Below are positions 1 through 11,261 of a DNA stretch of 64,000 bases, piece by piece. This stretch comes from Tenrec ecaudatus (lineage: Eukaryota; Chordata; Mammalia; Afrosoricida; Tenrecidae). The notes under the pieces are model-generated. The model was not told the DNA's origin and searched no databases. It worked only from the letters and a program-made list of their open reading frames with translations. Within the stretch, counting starts at the first letter, position 1. Every line of letters starts with the position of its first letter. The stretch is taken from contig NC_134541.1 in the NCBI RefSeq assembly GCF_050624435.1, positions 12,082,995 to 12,146,994 on the forward strand, given 5' to 3'. Position numbers and translations under genes: made by a program.

Positions 1-504
1 TGTTTGATGCCCATACCCTACTGGAGATCCATTTGCTGGGATTGCCAAACACCTGAGCCCTAACTGGCCATCCCACCTTTGAAAGCCAGAAGGTGGGCCA
101 TTTTTATGCAGATGTACCCATTACCTTGGTGGAAACACAATCACTTGCTCTTTGGAAGCCAAAAAGGAAACTCAATGGCCCACTCTCTGCTTTCCTTCTG
201 ACAAGAGGGAGCTTCAAAAAGTTTGTTGGGGGGATGGCACGTTTGTGGAAAAATAAAATTAAAAGATAATAGAATTTTTCCACAAAAACTCTGAAGCCCT
301 TTGTATTTCTAAATAATAATGGTTTGTAAATGTTATCAGCCTAATTTAAACATCTATTTTAGTTCCTAAAATACACTAGGATGATTCATTCTGAGAATTC
401 TTTCTAAATTTCCTTTTCAGATCAGAAAAAGTCCCAATGTAGTCTTGTAAAATCAAGAAGAGGTGTCGTCTCTTTTCACTGACTAAAATGTAGCTTGCAA
501 GTGA

Positions 505-696
<192 letters not shown>

Positions 697-1627
697 TAAT
701 TTTGTATTGCTTGATTTGTGCTTGCCTACGTTTCTTGCTTTACAGTGAGGTAGTTCAAGGAAATGTTTTGCACTTTTACCTTTTTTTTCCTCTAAGATGT
801 CCAGAAAGCAGACTTAGAAGCTGATGGTGAGTCTTAAGCTTTTCTGTTAAAGGGAGAAAGTTACTTTTAAAGGTCATCAGTGGCAGGGCTTAGGTCAGAG
901 GGAATGCACCTTGCATCAATAGTCAGCTCCGTTGGAGGACCCCAGGGCCCAGTGTGCTCAGAACCACAGACAGGCTGGTGGGCTTCTGCACTCGCTGTGA
1001 CAGTAGCATTGTCTGCAGAAAATGTGAAACTTTGAGTATTCCTGTCAAAGTTTGTCCGCTAAGCACTGCAGTCTGGCTCACAACAACCCTTTATAGGAGT
1101 CCCAAGGCGTGAGAAATCTTTATTGGCCAGATAACCCCGCAGCTGGAGAGGCGATCTGGGTCCCACGTAGTGAGAGCCAGGGTGCAGCCTCCCTGTGCAC
1201 ATGGTGACTTGACAAAATACAAGAAAACGCTTATCTCCTCAAAAGGTTAATGATCTATTAAAAAAAAACGTGTATTTTTATTTATTAAATACATGCTTGG
1301 AAGTACAACTTGTCATTTTATCTGCTTTTTACAAAATAGGAAAGGGAATCTGAAAAACAAACACAACACTGCGGTCTGCCCTAACACTGTTTAATAGCAG
1401 ACAGCTGGGTGATCTTCGTTAGAGCTTATTTGTTGGATCGTGGCTTCGTGTATCCTGTCATTGCACTACATTCGTCATTTTCTTCAGCGTATTCTGGCAA
1501 AGAAGGGGCAGGGAGGCGAAATAAATCTCTTTTCAGAAAGTGACCCTTCAGGAGAATAAAAGCAGAAGGACTCCTAGCCCAGCCCAGAGTGTATGTTCAG
1601 TTCGCTGCTAAGATCCCACAGCATGGA

Positions 1628-1838
1628 ACCAAAAAAAGTCATTGCCGTTGAATCAGCACTGACTCTCAGCGACCTAATTTAATTGGCCAGGGTAGACCCT
1701 CACCTGGGGATGTCAGAGAGTGTAACTGTTTACTAGAGCAGAATGTCCGGTCTGTCTCCCTCAGAGCAGCTGGTGGTTTTGAACTGCTGACCTTGCAGTT
1801 AGCAGCCCAGCTCTTCGCCACTACACCACCAGGGCTCC
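1628..1838 (-). mobile_element. AfroSINE copy
   Basis: Read on the minus strand it starts with GGAGCCCTGGTGGTG, a tRNA-like A box. It has a B-box-like GGTCAGCAGTTCAAAACC and ends in the degraded tail with CACTGCC. Nearly full length, in the DPM1 intron. Confidence 0.85.
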
Positions 1839-2154
1839 TTTAATACATGCAAAGATGCCTGTAACTACAGCAGGTTCCTCAGCCTTTACAGTTTTAAGTA
1901 ACTCTCCCACCATCAGCTTCTGTTCAGTGCAGACGGGCTCGTTGGAGTGCTTTAGGAACTTGTCCACATGCCGCGTCCCGGGCTCTTCTCAGGGCCATGC
2001 AGTCTGGTGTCAGATAATCAGTTAGGAGCTTCAAATGCCAAAATGCAGTGGCCTCCCAGGAGGCGGGAGGGGAGGAAAGGGTTGCAGGTAAAAATCCTTT
2101 GGCGTTATAGTGACAGGTGGTCCTGATAGTGTGCTGAGACGATAATTGTCTTAG

Positions 2155-2350
2155 ACCCAAAAAGAGCCACTGCTGTTGAGCCAATTCCAACTGAGAGCAA
2201 CTCGATGGGCTGAGCAAAACTGCCCTGTCAGGTTTCCAAGGCTGTCCGTTTTCTACAGAAGCCGGGCACTTCATTGTTCTTTGGCAGAGGGGCTGGTGGA
2301 TTCAAACCACCAACCTTGTGGCTGACAGCCAAGCACTTTAACCAGGGCCT
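2155..2350 (-). mobile_element. AfroSINE copy
   Basis: Minus-strand AfroSINE with a degraded 5' end (CCCTGGTTAAAG) and recognisable body and tail (GAGTTGCTCTCAGTTGGAAT on the minus strand). It lies shortly before the penultimate DPM1 exon. Confidence 0.8.
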
Positions 2351-2466
2351 TTGATCTTCTAGAAGATATGTTAACTTTCAAAAGTAGTTAGCACCTATCT
2401 AGTGACAAATGTGTTGTCATCAATTATGAGCACTTTGTATGTAACAAGGGGTAAAGAAAGTTATGA

Positions 2467-2661
<195 letters not shown>

Positions 2662-3296
2662 TGATCATATGTTAAACTCCTCAGAAAGAAACAGTATGGT
2701 TTTGACTACTTAATAAATGGTTTTAACATCTATATTAATTAATGTGGAAAACTTCCAGTTGTTTAGAATGTCCATCCACATAAGAATGAAAATTCAAATC
2801 CCTTTTACATGTGCTTAAGCTGACCAAGGGTTAGCACATGAACAGAAGGCAGCACTCACACTGAAGTGGTGAAAAGTTGCTGGTACCCACCCTCTGGCCT
2901 CCCTATGAGTACAGTGAGTCTCTCCATTGCTTGTCCTCTAGCGGAGGCCAACCACCACCTTGCTTTACCATGACTAGTGACTCGTGTTGTGCCCACTTCC
3001 TGTGAGCAGCTGACAGCGACTGGCAGTGACTAGGGACTACAGAGCAAGGCACGGAAGAGGGTAATATTTAGGGCGAGTTAGTGAGCTCCCGAAGACTGCC
3101 CTCGTTTAACACTCAGAGCAAGCAGATCTCTAACCTAAAATGCCATAAGTCTTTTCACATCAAGCTAAAAGCACAGTTGTAGCTAAATTTGACACAAGCT
3201 TTTTACAAAACTAAGTGAAAAGTCGTTTTACCTGTGGAATATAATTTTCCTGTGACTGCAGCAAGACTGATTTTCATGTATATTTTTTTTAACTAG

Positions 3297-3401
<105 letters not shown>

Positions 3402-3620
3402 AAGAAAAGTGTTCATGTCTGTTTATCATGTTCATTTCAATTAAAGCTTAAAAGCCTTGTTGATGATTTTTATAAAATGTATACTTAAAGCATAAATCAT
3501 AAAGGTATATCATGTAATTTTAACACTGATACTTCAAAATTAGGAAATGAACAATTTCCTCAATTTTCATTTATATTTTACTGTATGATCTATAAATAAA
3601 TGTGTATTATTTTCCTTTGC
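3402..3620 (+). other. DPM1: DPM1 3' untranslated region (end estimated)
   Basis: AT-rich sequence follows the TGA. A variant polyadenylation hexamer ATTAAA lies at 3440-3445 and a canonical AATAAA at 3595-3600. I place the end about 20 bases after the canonical signal. The cleavage site is inferred, not seen. Confidence 0.6.
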
Positions 3621-6440
3621 ATAAAATAGTGTTATTTTCATTGGAGTATGTTAATGTAGAATTTACCATAGGGAAAAAATGTTAAATGCTCTTTATAAAA
3701 ACTGAATTCGTAGCTCTTTGTACCTAACATGTCAAGAGAAAATTATATTCATGAGATACAAATGGCTGTTTCTGTATGAAGTGTGGTCGGGGCAGGAATA
3801 TACATCTTTGCTCTTTTCTCTAAAATGTACCTTAAATTCACAAATTTTTTAAACCAGTTAAAATAGTACATTTAGTTCAAAATTGGAAGGTTTTTATTTT
3901 TGCGACTCTTGAATCTAAATGTTTCATCCACCAAAACACAAGTTTATTTAAAGTATGTATTAGAAACTAGATCAGCTTGGTGGCAATTCACTGCATAGCT
4001 GGTTGTTTTTTTCTCTTCTGAACCTCTTATCAGTAAGGAAACAAAATGAAAACATTGAGGGACAAACTTAGTGCCTATAGTAATTTTTAAATATCTTACT
4101 GAATTACTTTTATAAAGATCTTTTCCTCAAGTCATTTGTTTTCATATTATTTTGAGGACCCTGGAAAATAACCAGGCTGATTTGGCTGTGTCTGATTTGT
4201 CATTTGGCATGCTCTTCAAACAGATGCTACTAGATATGAATGCCTGAGTATAAATTGTTTCCTGACTTTTTTAACTTTTTGTGATTTGCGTTAAAGTTTA
4301 CATAGCAAATCAGTGTTCTGTTCAACAGTTCCTACACATTCTGTTTCACTAATGTCACTTCTCCAACCTCCCCTTGTTCGAATTTCCAGTCCTCCTCCTC
4401 ACCATTCTTCCTGACTTCATCCAAGGGCTAATGCTGCCCTTTGATCTCAAGTCGTTGATTAGTCCAAGAGTGTTTACCTCTTTAGTGTTATTGCTCACTT
4501 TATAGACCTATCCACCACTTTGCTGGAAATTGAGCCTGTAGGCAGGCGGGCGGGAGTTCAGTTTCAGGCCTGAAGGGTGACTAAACACCACAGCCATGGG
4601 AGTTCCACTGGTCTGTCTAGCCAAACAGCCTGGTCTTTTGTATGGTGTTGAGTTTTGTTACACGTGTTTTTCCTTACTCTACCCAGGACCTAGTGTGATC
4701 CCTGTCAGAACAGTTGGTAGTGGTAACTGGGCACCAGCTAATTCATTGGAATAATTCTAATGCATCTTGTTCTTTGCAAGGGGTGGGGAGAGACCAATCA
4801 GTGCACCTTATGATAGCCCCTCCGAGTGCTTCAGACACCTGTCACTGTTCTCTTTGCTGTCAGAGAGAACATGAAAAGCTCCTCTCCTTCCCTCCCATAG
4901 CTGGTTGCACAATGCATATTCCAGTGAGGCCTACTAGCTTCCTTTTGCCCAGAGCTGTGCAGCTGACCCACCAGAGACCCAACTTCATGGAAACGATTTC
5001 TCTTGATATCTCATTAATAACTATAAAATTGATCAGTGTTTGATATAAAACTATTGGTTTTAAGCAAATCAAATAGAAATGTACGTATGCTTGTTTCTCA
5101 GTGTAACTCTGTCCCAAATCTGTGCTTCCTAACAAACCCAAAGTTACATTTTCAGTACCTAGTGTGTGGAGCCAGAGTTAAGTACCGCAGAGAACCCACT
5201 GTGAAATGGAGGGGGTTACCCACCTTTCTGACCGCACAAGAGTGCTCCTTTCCATTCTTAGTTCCACAGTTATTACAACATGATCACTATTGGCATTGGT
5301 TGTAAAGAAAGTTTTTGAGCAGTGAAGGCTCTGGCCATTTGGAAGTTATTTAGAAAAGAATGTAGACTATTGAGATGAAATTTTGTAGTAAATCTGATGA
5401 CTTAAATACTGTAAAACTCTCTAAACATTTACATCTGAATCCACCATCCCTCTTTTGCTTTCTGAGGTCAGTGTGGGCTCCAGGTACCTTTGTGTTTGTA
5501 AAGATCACAGTATGAACTCTAAGCATATCTAAGGAAAACCAAAGGCAACCTTTTTTGCTCACTTAATACTAGCTTTTGCCTGTCTTAAAAAAATTGTACC
5601 TCCAAATCAAATTATTTTGCCCCACTTAAAAAAAGTTCTTTTTTCCGCCATTGTTTTCTCATGAAATGCTGATTTAGGTTTTACCCATTAAGAAATTAAA
5701 TGAACTATATTGAATGTTTGGTAAACTAGCTAACCAAAGTCTTAGATGCTTAGCTCATTGTAACCACATGTATACGATTTTCAATGTAGTCAGATTCTTT
5801 TGAGATGTTAAGTATGGCTCAAGTATTTCTTGAAATTTAGCAAAAACAAATGTAGTTAAGAGGACATATATAAAGCAAGCTAGCCAAGTTCATCCTTCCC
5901 AGTTGGTAGGGTTTGTTTTGCCGATTTTCATTGTGGTAGACTCGCACTTGGTCTCCGGTGCGGTGGGTTCGGAGCTGTCGCTAGTGCATTGGTTGCGTGG
6001 GTTGGCCCAGGTCCACACAGGTACGACTGCAGGGCCATGAAGTCATTGTGTCACCGAAGCACTGGTAACTTTTCAGGTGATCTTGTGGACGCCCATTGGG
6101 AACAACTTAACCGAGGAGTTGTTTCCTTCAGGCCAAAGACCGTTGTCCTGTAACTTGTTTTCCGGGACAAGTTACTTCTGTAAAACTCAGCCTCCATCCA
6201 CCACCGGGAAAGGGTTGGGCCTTCCAGGGGTTGGTCTGATCTCCAGTGTGAAACAGGAGGCCTTCACACCTCGTCTATGGCAGGTGGTGTCAGGCCCCTG
6301 CGGCCAGGTGCTGGGCTGCTTCCCGCCATTGCTCTCCTGTAGGCTTGGGGCCTCCTGGCACGTGGAGCCGCCCCGGGCGGCCCCTACACCCCCTCCCGCC
6401 AGATGTAGTCCAGGCCCAGCTGGGCCCGCGCAGGGATTCC
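3621..6440. other. DPM1-ADNP intergenic region
   Basis: About 2.8 kb of mostly AT-rich sequence between the DPM1 3' end and the ADNP CpG island. It contains a decayed L1 3' UTR (4265-4765, minus) and a 9-bp-stem inverted repeat at 6150-6175. No exon is recognised. The short spacing resembles the human arrangement. Confidence 0.7.
4265..4765 (-). mobile_element. L1 3' UTR fragment, afrotherian type, decayed
   Basis: The stretch near 4700-4745 (CCCTGTCAGAACAGTTGGTA, then GTAACTGGGCACCAGCTA) is the reverse complement of the region also seen at about 54,140-54,200. I recognise it as afrotherian L1 3' UTR. Boundaries are approximate and divergence is high. Confidence 0.55.
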
Positions 6441-6616
6441 CAGCACGGCCACCTGACTGAGCGCCGGGCGTGCTGCGGCCCGCTGCTGCTGCTGCCTCCG
6501 CCAGCCGCCGGCTCTGCGGCCAGAGGAAGGCGCCCGCCTTGCACACGGGCCCTGGAAGCGCACTGCGGCCATTATCCGCGGCGCCTCCTAGTGGGTCAAT
6601 GGCGAATGCGCCTCGT

Positions 6617-6650
6617 TCTCGCGAGATCTCCCTCAGTGGGGCTTATATAA
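6617..6650 (+). promoter_or_regulatory. TCTCGCGAGA motif and TATA box
   Basis: The palindrome TCTCGCGAGA at 6617-6626 is a known core-promoter element of CpG-island genes. It is followed 17 bases later by TATATAA at 6644-6650. Both lie about 190 bp upstream of the likely main ADNP start. They may drive an alternative ADNP start or an antisense transcript; the sequence alone does not decide. Confidence 0.5.
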
Positions 6651-6803
6651 TTCCCCTCAGGCGGGGTTGGAGTGTGCTGGTGGCACCCTCCCTCAGGAAA
6701 AGTTAGGGACGAGAGTGGGTAGAAGTAAGAGATATCCTTGGGGTTAGGGGGTAGAGGGGGTGCTGCCCCCCACTTGGCTGGACAATGAGTCCTCTTATGC
6801 TAA

Positions 6804-6849
6804 TGAGTCACTTACGTCACTTCCGCTCTTTCTCGGCCGCCATTTTGGC
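6804..6849 (+). promoter_or_regulatory. AP-1 / CRE / ETS / YY1 cluster at likely ADNP start
   Basis: TGAGTCA (6804-6810, AP-1), TACGTCA (6813-6819, CRE-like), ACTTCCG (6819-6825, ETS) and GGCCGCCATTTTGGC (6835-6849, YY1) lie within 46 bases. YY1 motifs in this orientation usually sit just downstream of the start site, so initiation is likely near 6825-6840. The CRE/AP-1 pair would fit activity-dependent expression of ADNP; that link is inference. Confidence 0.6.
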
Positions 6850-7016
6850 TAGGGCAGGTTCGCGGACTCGCTCCGAGGCGCTTGTATTGTCTACCGAGGG
6901 GAGACGCGGGATCGGCCCCCTCCCCCGCCCGTTGCCGCTGCCGCCTCCGCCGGCCCGGTCTCCCCTCCGCCGCCCGCCGGGACCCATGAGCTGAGCTCCC
7001 GCCCCCCCCCCCGGCC

Positions 7017-7028
7017 GCCGCCATCTTG
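7017..7028 (+). promoter_or_regulatory. Second YY1 motif in first exon
   Basis: GCCGCCATCTTG is the reverse complement of the YY1 consensus CAAGATGGCGGC. It lies about 180 bp downstream of the first YY1 motif and within the presumed first exon. Confidence 0.5.
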
Positions 7029-7226
7029 TGCCCCCTCCCCCGCCCGCGGGCAGCGCTCAGGGAGATTTTGGCGTCTCCTCAGGCACAGCTCCCTCTCTCG
7101 GTCCCCGCTGCTGAGGAGCGAGAGGAGCGCGGCCGCCGCCAGCCTGCCCGCGCCGGGGAAGCCGCCTCTCCCCACACCCTGCGTCTCCGCCCTCCGCCCC
7201 TCCTTTGTCTGCACCGCTCGACGACG

Positions 7227-7260
7227 CTGCCGCCACCGCCGCCGCCGCCGCCGCCGCCCG
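7227..7260 (+). repeat. CCG/GCC trinucleotide repeat in ADNP first exon
   Basis: Interrupted GCC/CCG repeat with a pure run of about seven units (7236-7257) inside the 5' untranslated region. It is capable of strong RNA structure and of length variation. Confidence 0.8.
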
Positions 7261-8827
7261 CGCGGGGACTGGAGGGAGCCGCTCGCGCCGCCGCTGCCGC
7301 CGCCGCCCGCCGCTCTGCTGCGCCCGCCGCGCCCCCCGGCAGCAGCCGCGGCTGCGGCGCGAGCCGGAGCCCGCCGAGCCGGAGCGCACCGAGGCCCGGG
7401 GCGCGCCCTCGCCGCCTCCGCCGTGCCGCCGCCCGCCACCCGCCGCCGCCGCCCGGCCCCCGAGCACGCCGGCCCCGCGCGCGCCTCGAGGCCGAGTCAA
7501 GGTAAGCCCCGCGCGCCCCCCCGAGCGCGGCCCTCCCGCCAGCCCTCCAACTGCACCGGCGCCCGCCTGCAGCCCGACTCCTCGCCACCCCCCACTCCCC
7601 GCCTCGGCGGCGCTCAGCGCGACCCCCGGCCCGCCCAGGGCCCGACACCCACCCTCCGCCGCGCAGCTCGACCCCCGGGCCGAGGGTCGGCCCCCCGCCG
7701 GCCCGGCCTGCAGAGTGGCCCGCACCCCAGCCCCGGCCCCCCGGCCTGCACAGCCGCGCGCGAGCACGCTGCGCCCCAACTTTGCAACATGCTGCTGGAA
7801 AATGTCAGGGCGGCAAGCGGGTCTGAGATGCAATGAATGGGGAGCAGTTCTGTGAGCACCCTATACTTCACCTCCTCTCCCCTCCCCTCCCCCGCCCCCC
7901 CAAACCTGCTGGAAAAAGCGCGGTGGCCCCTCTTCCTCTTCTGTCCGAAACCTGCCCGAAGGGCTGAACGCCCTCTTGGCCCCACGCGCTCCCACACGAA
8001 GTTTGCCCGGGCAGCTGGCACCTACCCATGCCCCTGGCCGGGTCTGCCCTCACCCCATTTCTCAGACAAAGGCTTCGGAGGGAAATCCCAACCAGGCGCT
8101 TCCTGTGCTTGCCATTTCCATGGCTGGCCATCCCCACGCCCTCAGCCCCATCCCTGATGCTCCTCGGGCCTCTGCCTTGAACCTTCTAGAGGGGGCGGGC
8201 GGGGGTCTCCAGGATAGCCTGAAACCGTTTCTTTATGAATCTGCATTGTTGCTTCTGGTTTATGGCCATGAAGAAAATACCAGCCCCCACCCAAAATGCA
8301 CCGCCGCCAAGTCGGCTAAAGGCAATGAGTGTTGAAGTCAGTAGGGGGCGCATTCTCTGCACTGGGCAAGGCTGCAGAGGGGGGAAGGGCCCCAGAGTTA
8401 TAACAGGATGTGCTTCACAGCGCCTTCTACAGACCATGGGAAAATGGGCCCAGCAAGACACACACACACACTCACACTCTTAGTTGGTGAGCTGACAGCA
8501 ACATGGCGAAGGATTAAGTGAGTCAAGAGCAGTGATTTTATTTCTTGGAAAGAATCTACCCTGCATTTGAGAAGTTCTCTCTTTTTACTTTTTCAAGTCT
8601 GTTGACCCTCAGACAGTCCACATTGTCTCTTGACATATCACCTTGGCACATCCTTGGTACACAGATTTCACCTGCTCTGGAATTCTTCCACCATAAGCTT
8701 TGGATGTGTCACCCTTTCTTTTTCCAAGGTCAGGCTATAATGGGGAAGGTTTAAAACCTGAGAGCAAGAGCTGTGTGGCCTTGTTGACTACCGCCTTTCG
8801 TAGCCCAAGTCTTTCCAACTCTTAGAA

Positions 8828-9178
8828 TTAAAATCCTTCTTGGGGACGCCAGGCTTCAGTGGGGTTGGTGACTTGCATAAGCATGTCCATGGGTGTCATG
8901 ATTTGCAAAGCCTTGTTGGTAAACATCAAGCCCGCGTTGAGTACTTCATTGTGAAACTCAACAGAGTTGAGTGTACATTGTTCCTTTCCACCTTCGGATG
9001 TTTAATTGTCATCATCATCCTCTCAGTAGCCAACTTCCTTTGGGAACAAGTTGACCCCAATCTTCTGTGAGTACACATCTCCTTAGGGCATGTTGATTTC
9101 TATAGATTTTACTCCTCTCATTGTTTCCATAGGTGTGAGATGTACAATTCGAAATCTAGGCCCCAGCTTTTGCACCAT
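8828..9178 (-). pseudogene. Possible decayed processed pseudogene, unidentified
   Basis: On the minus strand a single frame runs from ATG (9176-9178) to TAA (8828-8830), 117 codons, with three internal stops. The translated segments look protein-like, for example RFRIVHLTPMETMRGVKSI and a stretch ending MFTNKALQIMTPMDMLMQV. I do not recognise the protein. No poly(A) tail is evident. It could be chance, or a stop-containing copy of an expressed gene. Confidence 0.25.
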
Positions 9179-9204
9179 GATGCACAGGGTTGTACTTTAT
9201 GTAC

Positions 9205-9275
9205 TGAACTGATAGGTGGCCTAGTGGTTATGCCCTGTACTGCCATACCACTTTGAGGATCTGGACTCCGTTTCC
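9205..9275 (+). mobile_element. Possible old tRNA-derived SINE
   Basis: GGTGGCCTAGTGGTTATG resembles a Pol III A box, and GGATCTGGACTCC about 40 bases later resembles a B box. The pattern is like old mammalian tRNA SINEs. No tail or target duplication is visible. Confidence 0.25.
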
Positions 9276-11261
9276 CACCTTGCTCTGTGGACCACATTGT
9301 CAGTTCACACCGGTGGGTATATTCATATTGGAGGGAGGTTATGGGAGGGAACTACAGCAGGGAAGCCAGGCTTCTTACTCACCATGAAAGCCAGGGCCTC
9401 CGGCATTTAAAACTACCCAGCTCATTTCTCAAGGAACCTGCTTAGTGCTGGAAGCTCTGCGGGTGGACTTGTAGAGAAGTGACTTAGGACTCAATTATGA
9501 AAAACACTTTGAATTCATAGTATTGTTTTTTCATTTTCATCCTGCATGCTGAGGTATAAAGTATATTTTGTACTCAACTGTTAGTTCTATGGACCAGTCT
9601 CAAGAGTTGCTGCACTTCCCATAACCTCAAAGATTACTCTTCCAGAACAGGTTTTTCCATGAACTTTTGTCTTGCTACCAAGGATTGACAATTGTTGATT
9701 CTAAGGAATACTCTGAAAACTTCCTTCTACATTTCTTCTTCAGATCTACCAAGATGGATTGATAGAAAACTGAATGGGCTTGCTTTTGATACATAGTTAA
9801 TCAGTTGGTGTGTTGGGGGCGAATTCTCTTTGGATGGTTGCTACTAAGTAACATTTTAGTGAGCAGAAAAAGAGGCTGCTAGAGGCTGGAGGGCCAGAGT
9901 CAGCCTGGTTTTGATATTTGTTGTTGGAGACATTTGCATTGTTGGAGACATTTGCAATGTTCTAGCAGTTTCAAAAATAAGATATTTAATCTAAATGGTA
10001 GTGTTCATAATTTTTAAAATACTGTTTCATATTAGTTTAAAAATTGATGCTGCTTTGTGTTAGGTCTGTGGCACAGTTTTACACAAGCTTTAAAAATGAA
10101 TAATCTGAAGACAACATACCTGAAGGTATGTTTAAGTTTGAGGCTTCTGAAGGTGCTTTTGTTAAAGTAGATTAGATACAATGTAATATGAACTGATGTC
10201 TTAAAGTGGGAATAGCCACCCCCCCACTGGAAAGTATTGTGAACTCAGAAAAAGCATGGATTCTTCAGTTCCATAGGGTTCCCAATTTTTGACACCTCAA
10301 AAGGGAGGAGGAACAGAACATTTGGATTTGAAGGCTGGAAATCATTACATTAGATCGATTAAAGATTATTTAAAGGGCTGTGGAAAGCTTCTCTGAATTG
10401 GATTGCGGGCAGATGCGTGTTCTGTTTAATTGCGGCTTAAGTAAGTAGAAATTCTTCATCTTGACTCTGGTAGAATTTTTTTCTAAGATCCCTTACTAGA
10501 GGTTGCTATACACTGGACTGCCTCCATCTGTGATGGTTGAACTTATGGTCCCTGAGATCACTGATAGGGTTATTTCATGATGCCCTGAAGTCTATATGTG
10601 GAAAACTGAGCTGTGAATCTCTTTTAAGACGACTCCTGGTTTTGCCTATCCTGCAAGTCAGTTGCCCCAAGTGGGCCAGACTGCTCCTGGGGGGGGGGGG
10701 TGTTTTAGAACAGTTCGCAGGGCTGCAAGAGTTATTCATTGACAGGAGTGTTGCTGAGTATCTTTTTTCCTGAAAGGGGGGGAGTTGGTGGCTGTAGGTT
10801 GAAACCCTATACTGTAAGGCATTGGTTTTTAACAGACCTGTTACGAATTTGTTTTGCTTAAATCCCTTTTTTTTTCTCCTCAAGCCAGGATGAAGGAAAA
10901 GTTCTGGTACTATTTGTACTAAAAATAGAATTTCAACTTCTTAGGTTGGTAAAGTACCACTTGTACATACCCAACCAATAGACTTTTGCCAAGTAAACTT
11001 TTTGTAATATTACGTTTGTGATTTCTTAAAACATAGACTATTGTTGCTTTCCTTATAGCTGCTTTTGAAAACACTTGGACTACCCCGCCCCCCCCAAAAA
11101 AAAAAAAAAGCTCCATTGGGTGGAACTTTTGTGGTACCTACGCAAACAACTTGCTCTGAGTTAGTGCACTCAGTGGTGTCACCTGGGGAGGTTCTCTCTG
11201 GTCACTGAATTTTTTTCATAAAAACAGTTTCACTGGAACCTTGTTTTTTGTGATAGCCGAT

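Larger units (their letters stand above)
6830..7501 (+). other. ADNP: ADNP non-coding first exon (start estimated)
   Basis: A GC-rich segment ends with GAGTCAAG and a strong donor GTAAGC (starts 7502). The start is placed near the YY1/ETS cluster by analogy with other YY1 promoters. The known ADNP gene begins with non-coding exons and its ATG is in the third exon. No frame here continues into the ADNP start exon. The exon includes a CCG-repeat tract. Short open frames in it on both strands are by-products of GC richness. Confidence 0.65.
6440..7790. promoter_or_regulatory. CpG island covering the ADNP promoter and first exon
   Basis: A sharp GC- and CpG-rich island within AT-rich flanks, with many GC boxes. 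The 5' part holds a TCTCGCGAGA palindrome at 6617-6626 and a TATATAA box at 6644-6650. The central part holds an AP-1 site, a CRE-like TACGTCA, an ETS site and two YY1 motifs. Such islands mark housekeeping promoters, which fits the broad expression of ADNP. Confidence 0.9.

Noticed and set aside
7057-7833. Long Arg/Gly/Ala/Pro-rich frames on both strands of the CpG island (up to 258 codons)
   Set aside because: Stops are rare in very GC-rich DNA. The frames are low-complexity, overlap each other on both strands and cross the first-exon donor.
8456-8478. Short CA repeat
   Set aside because: Fewer than a dozen imperfect units; too short to be of note.
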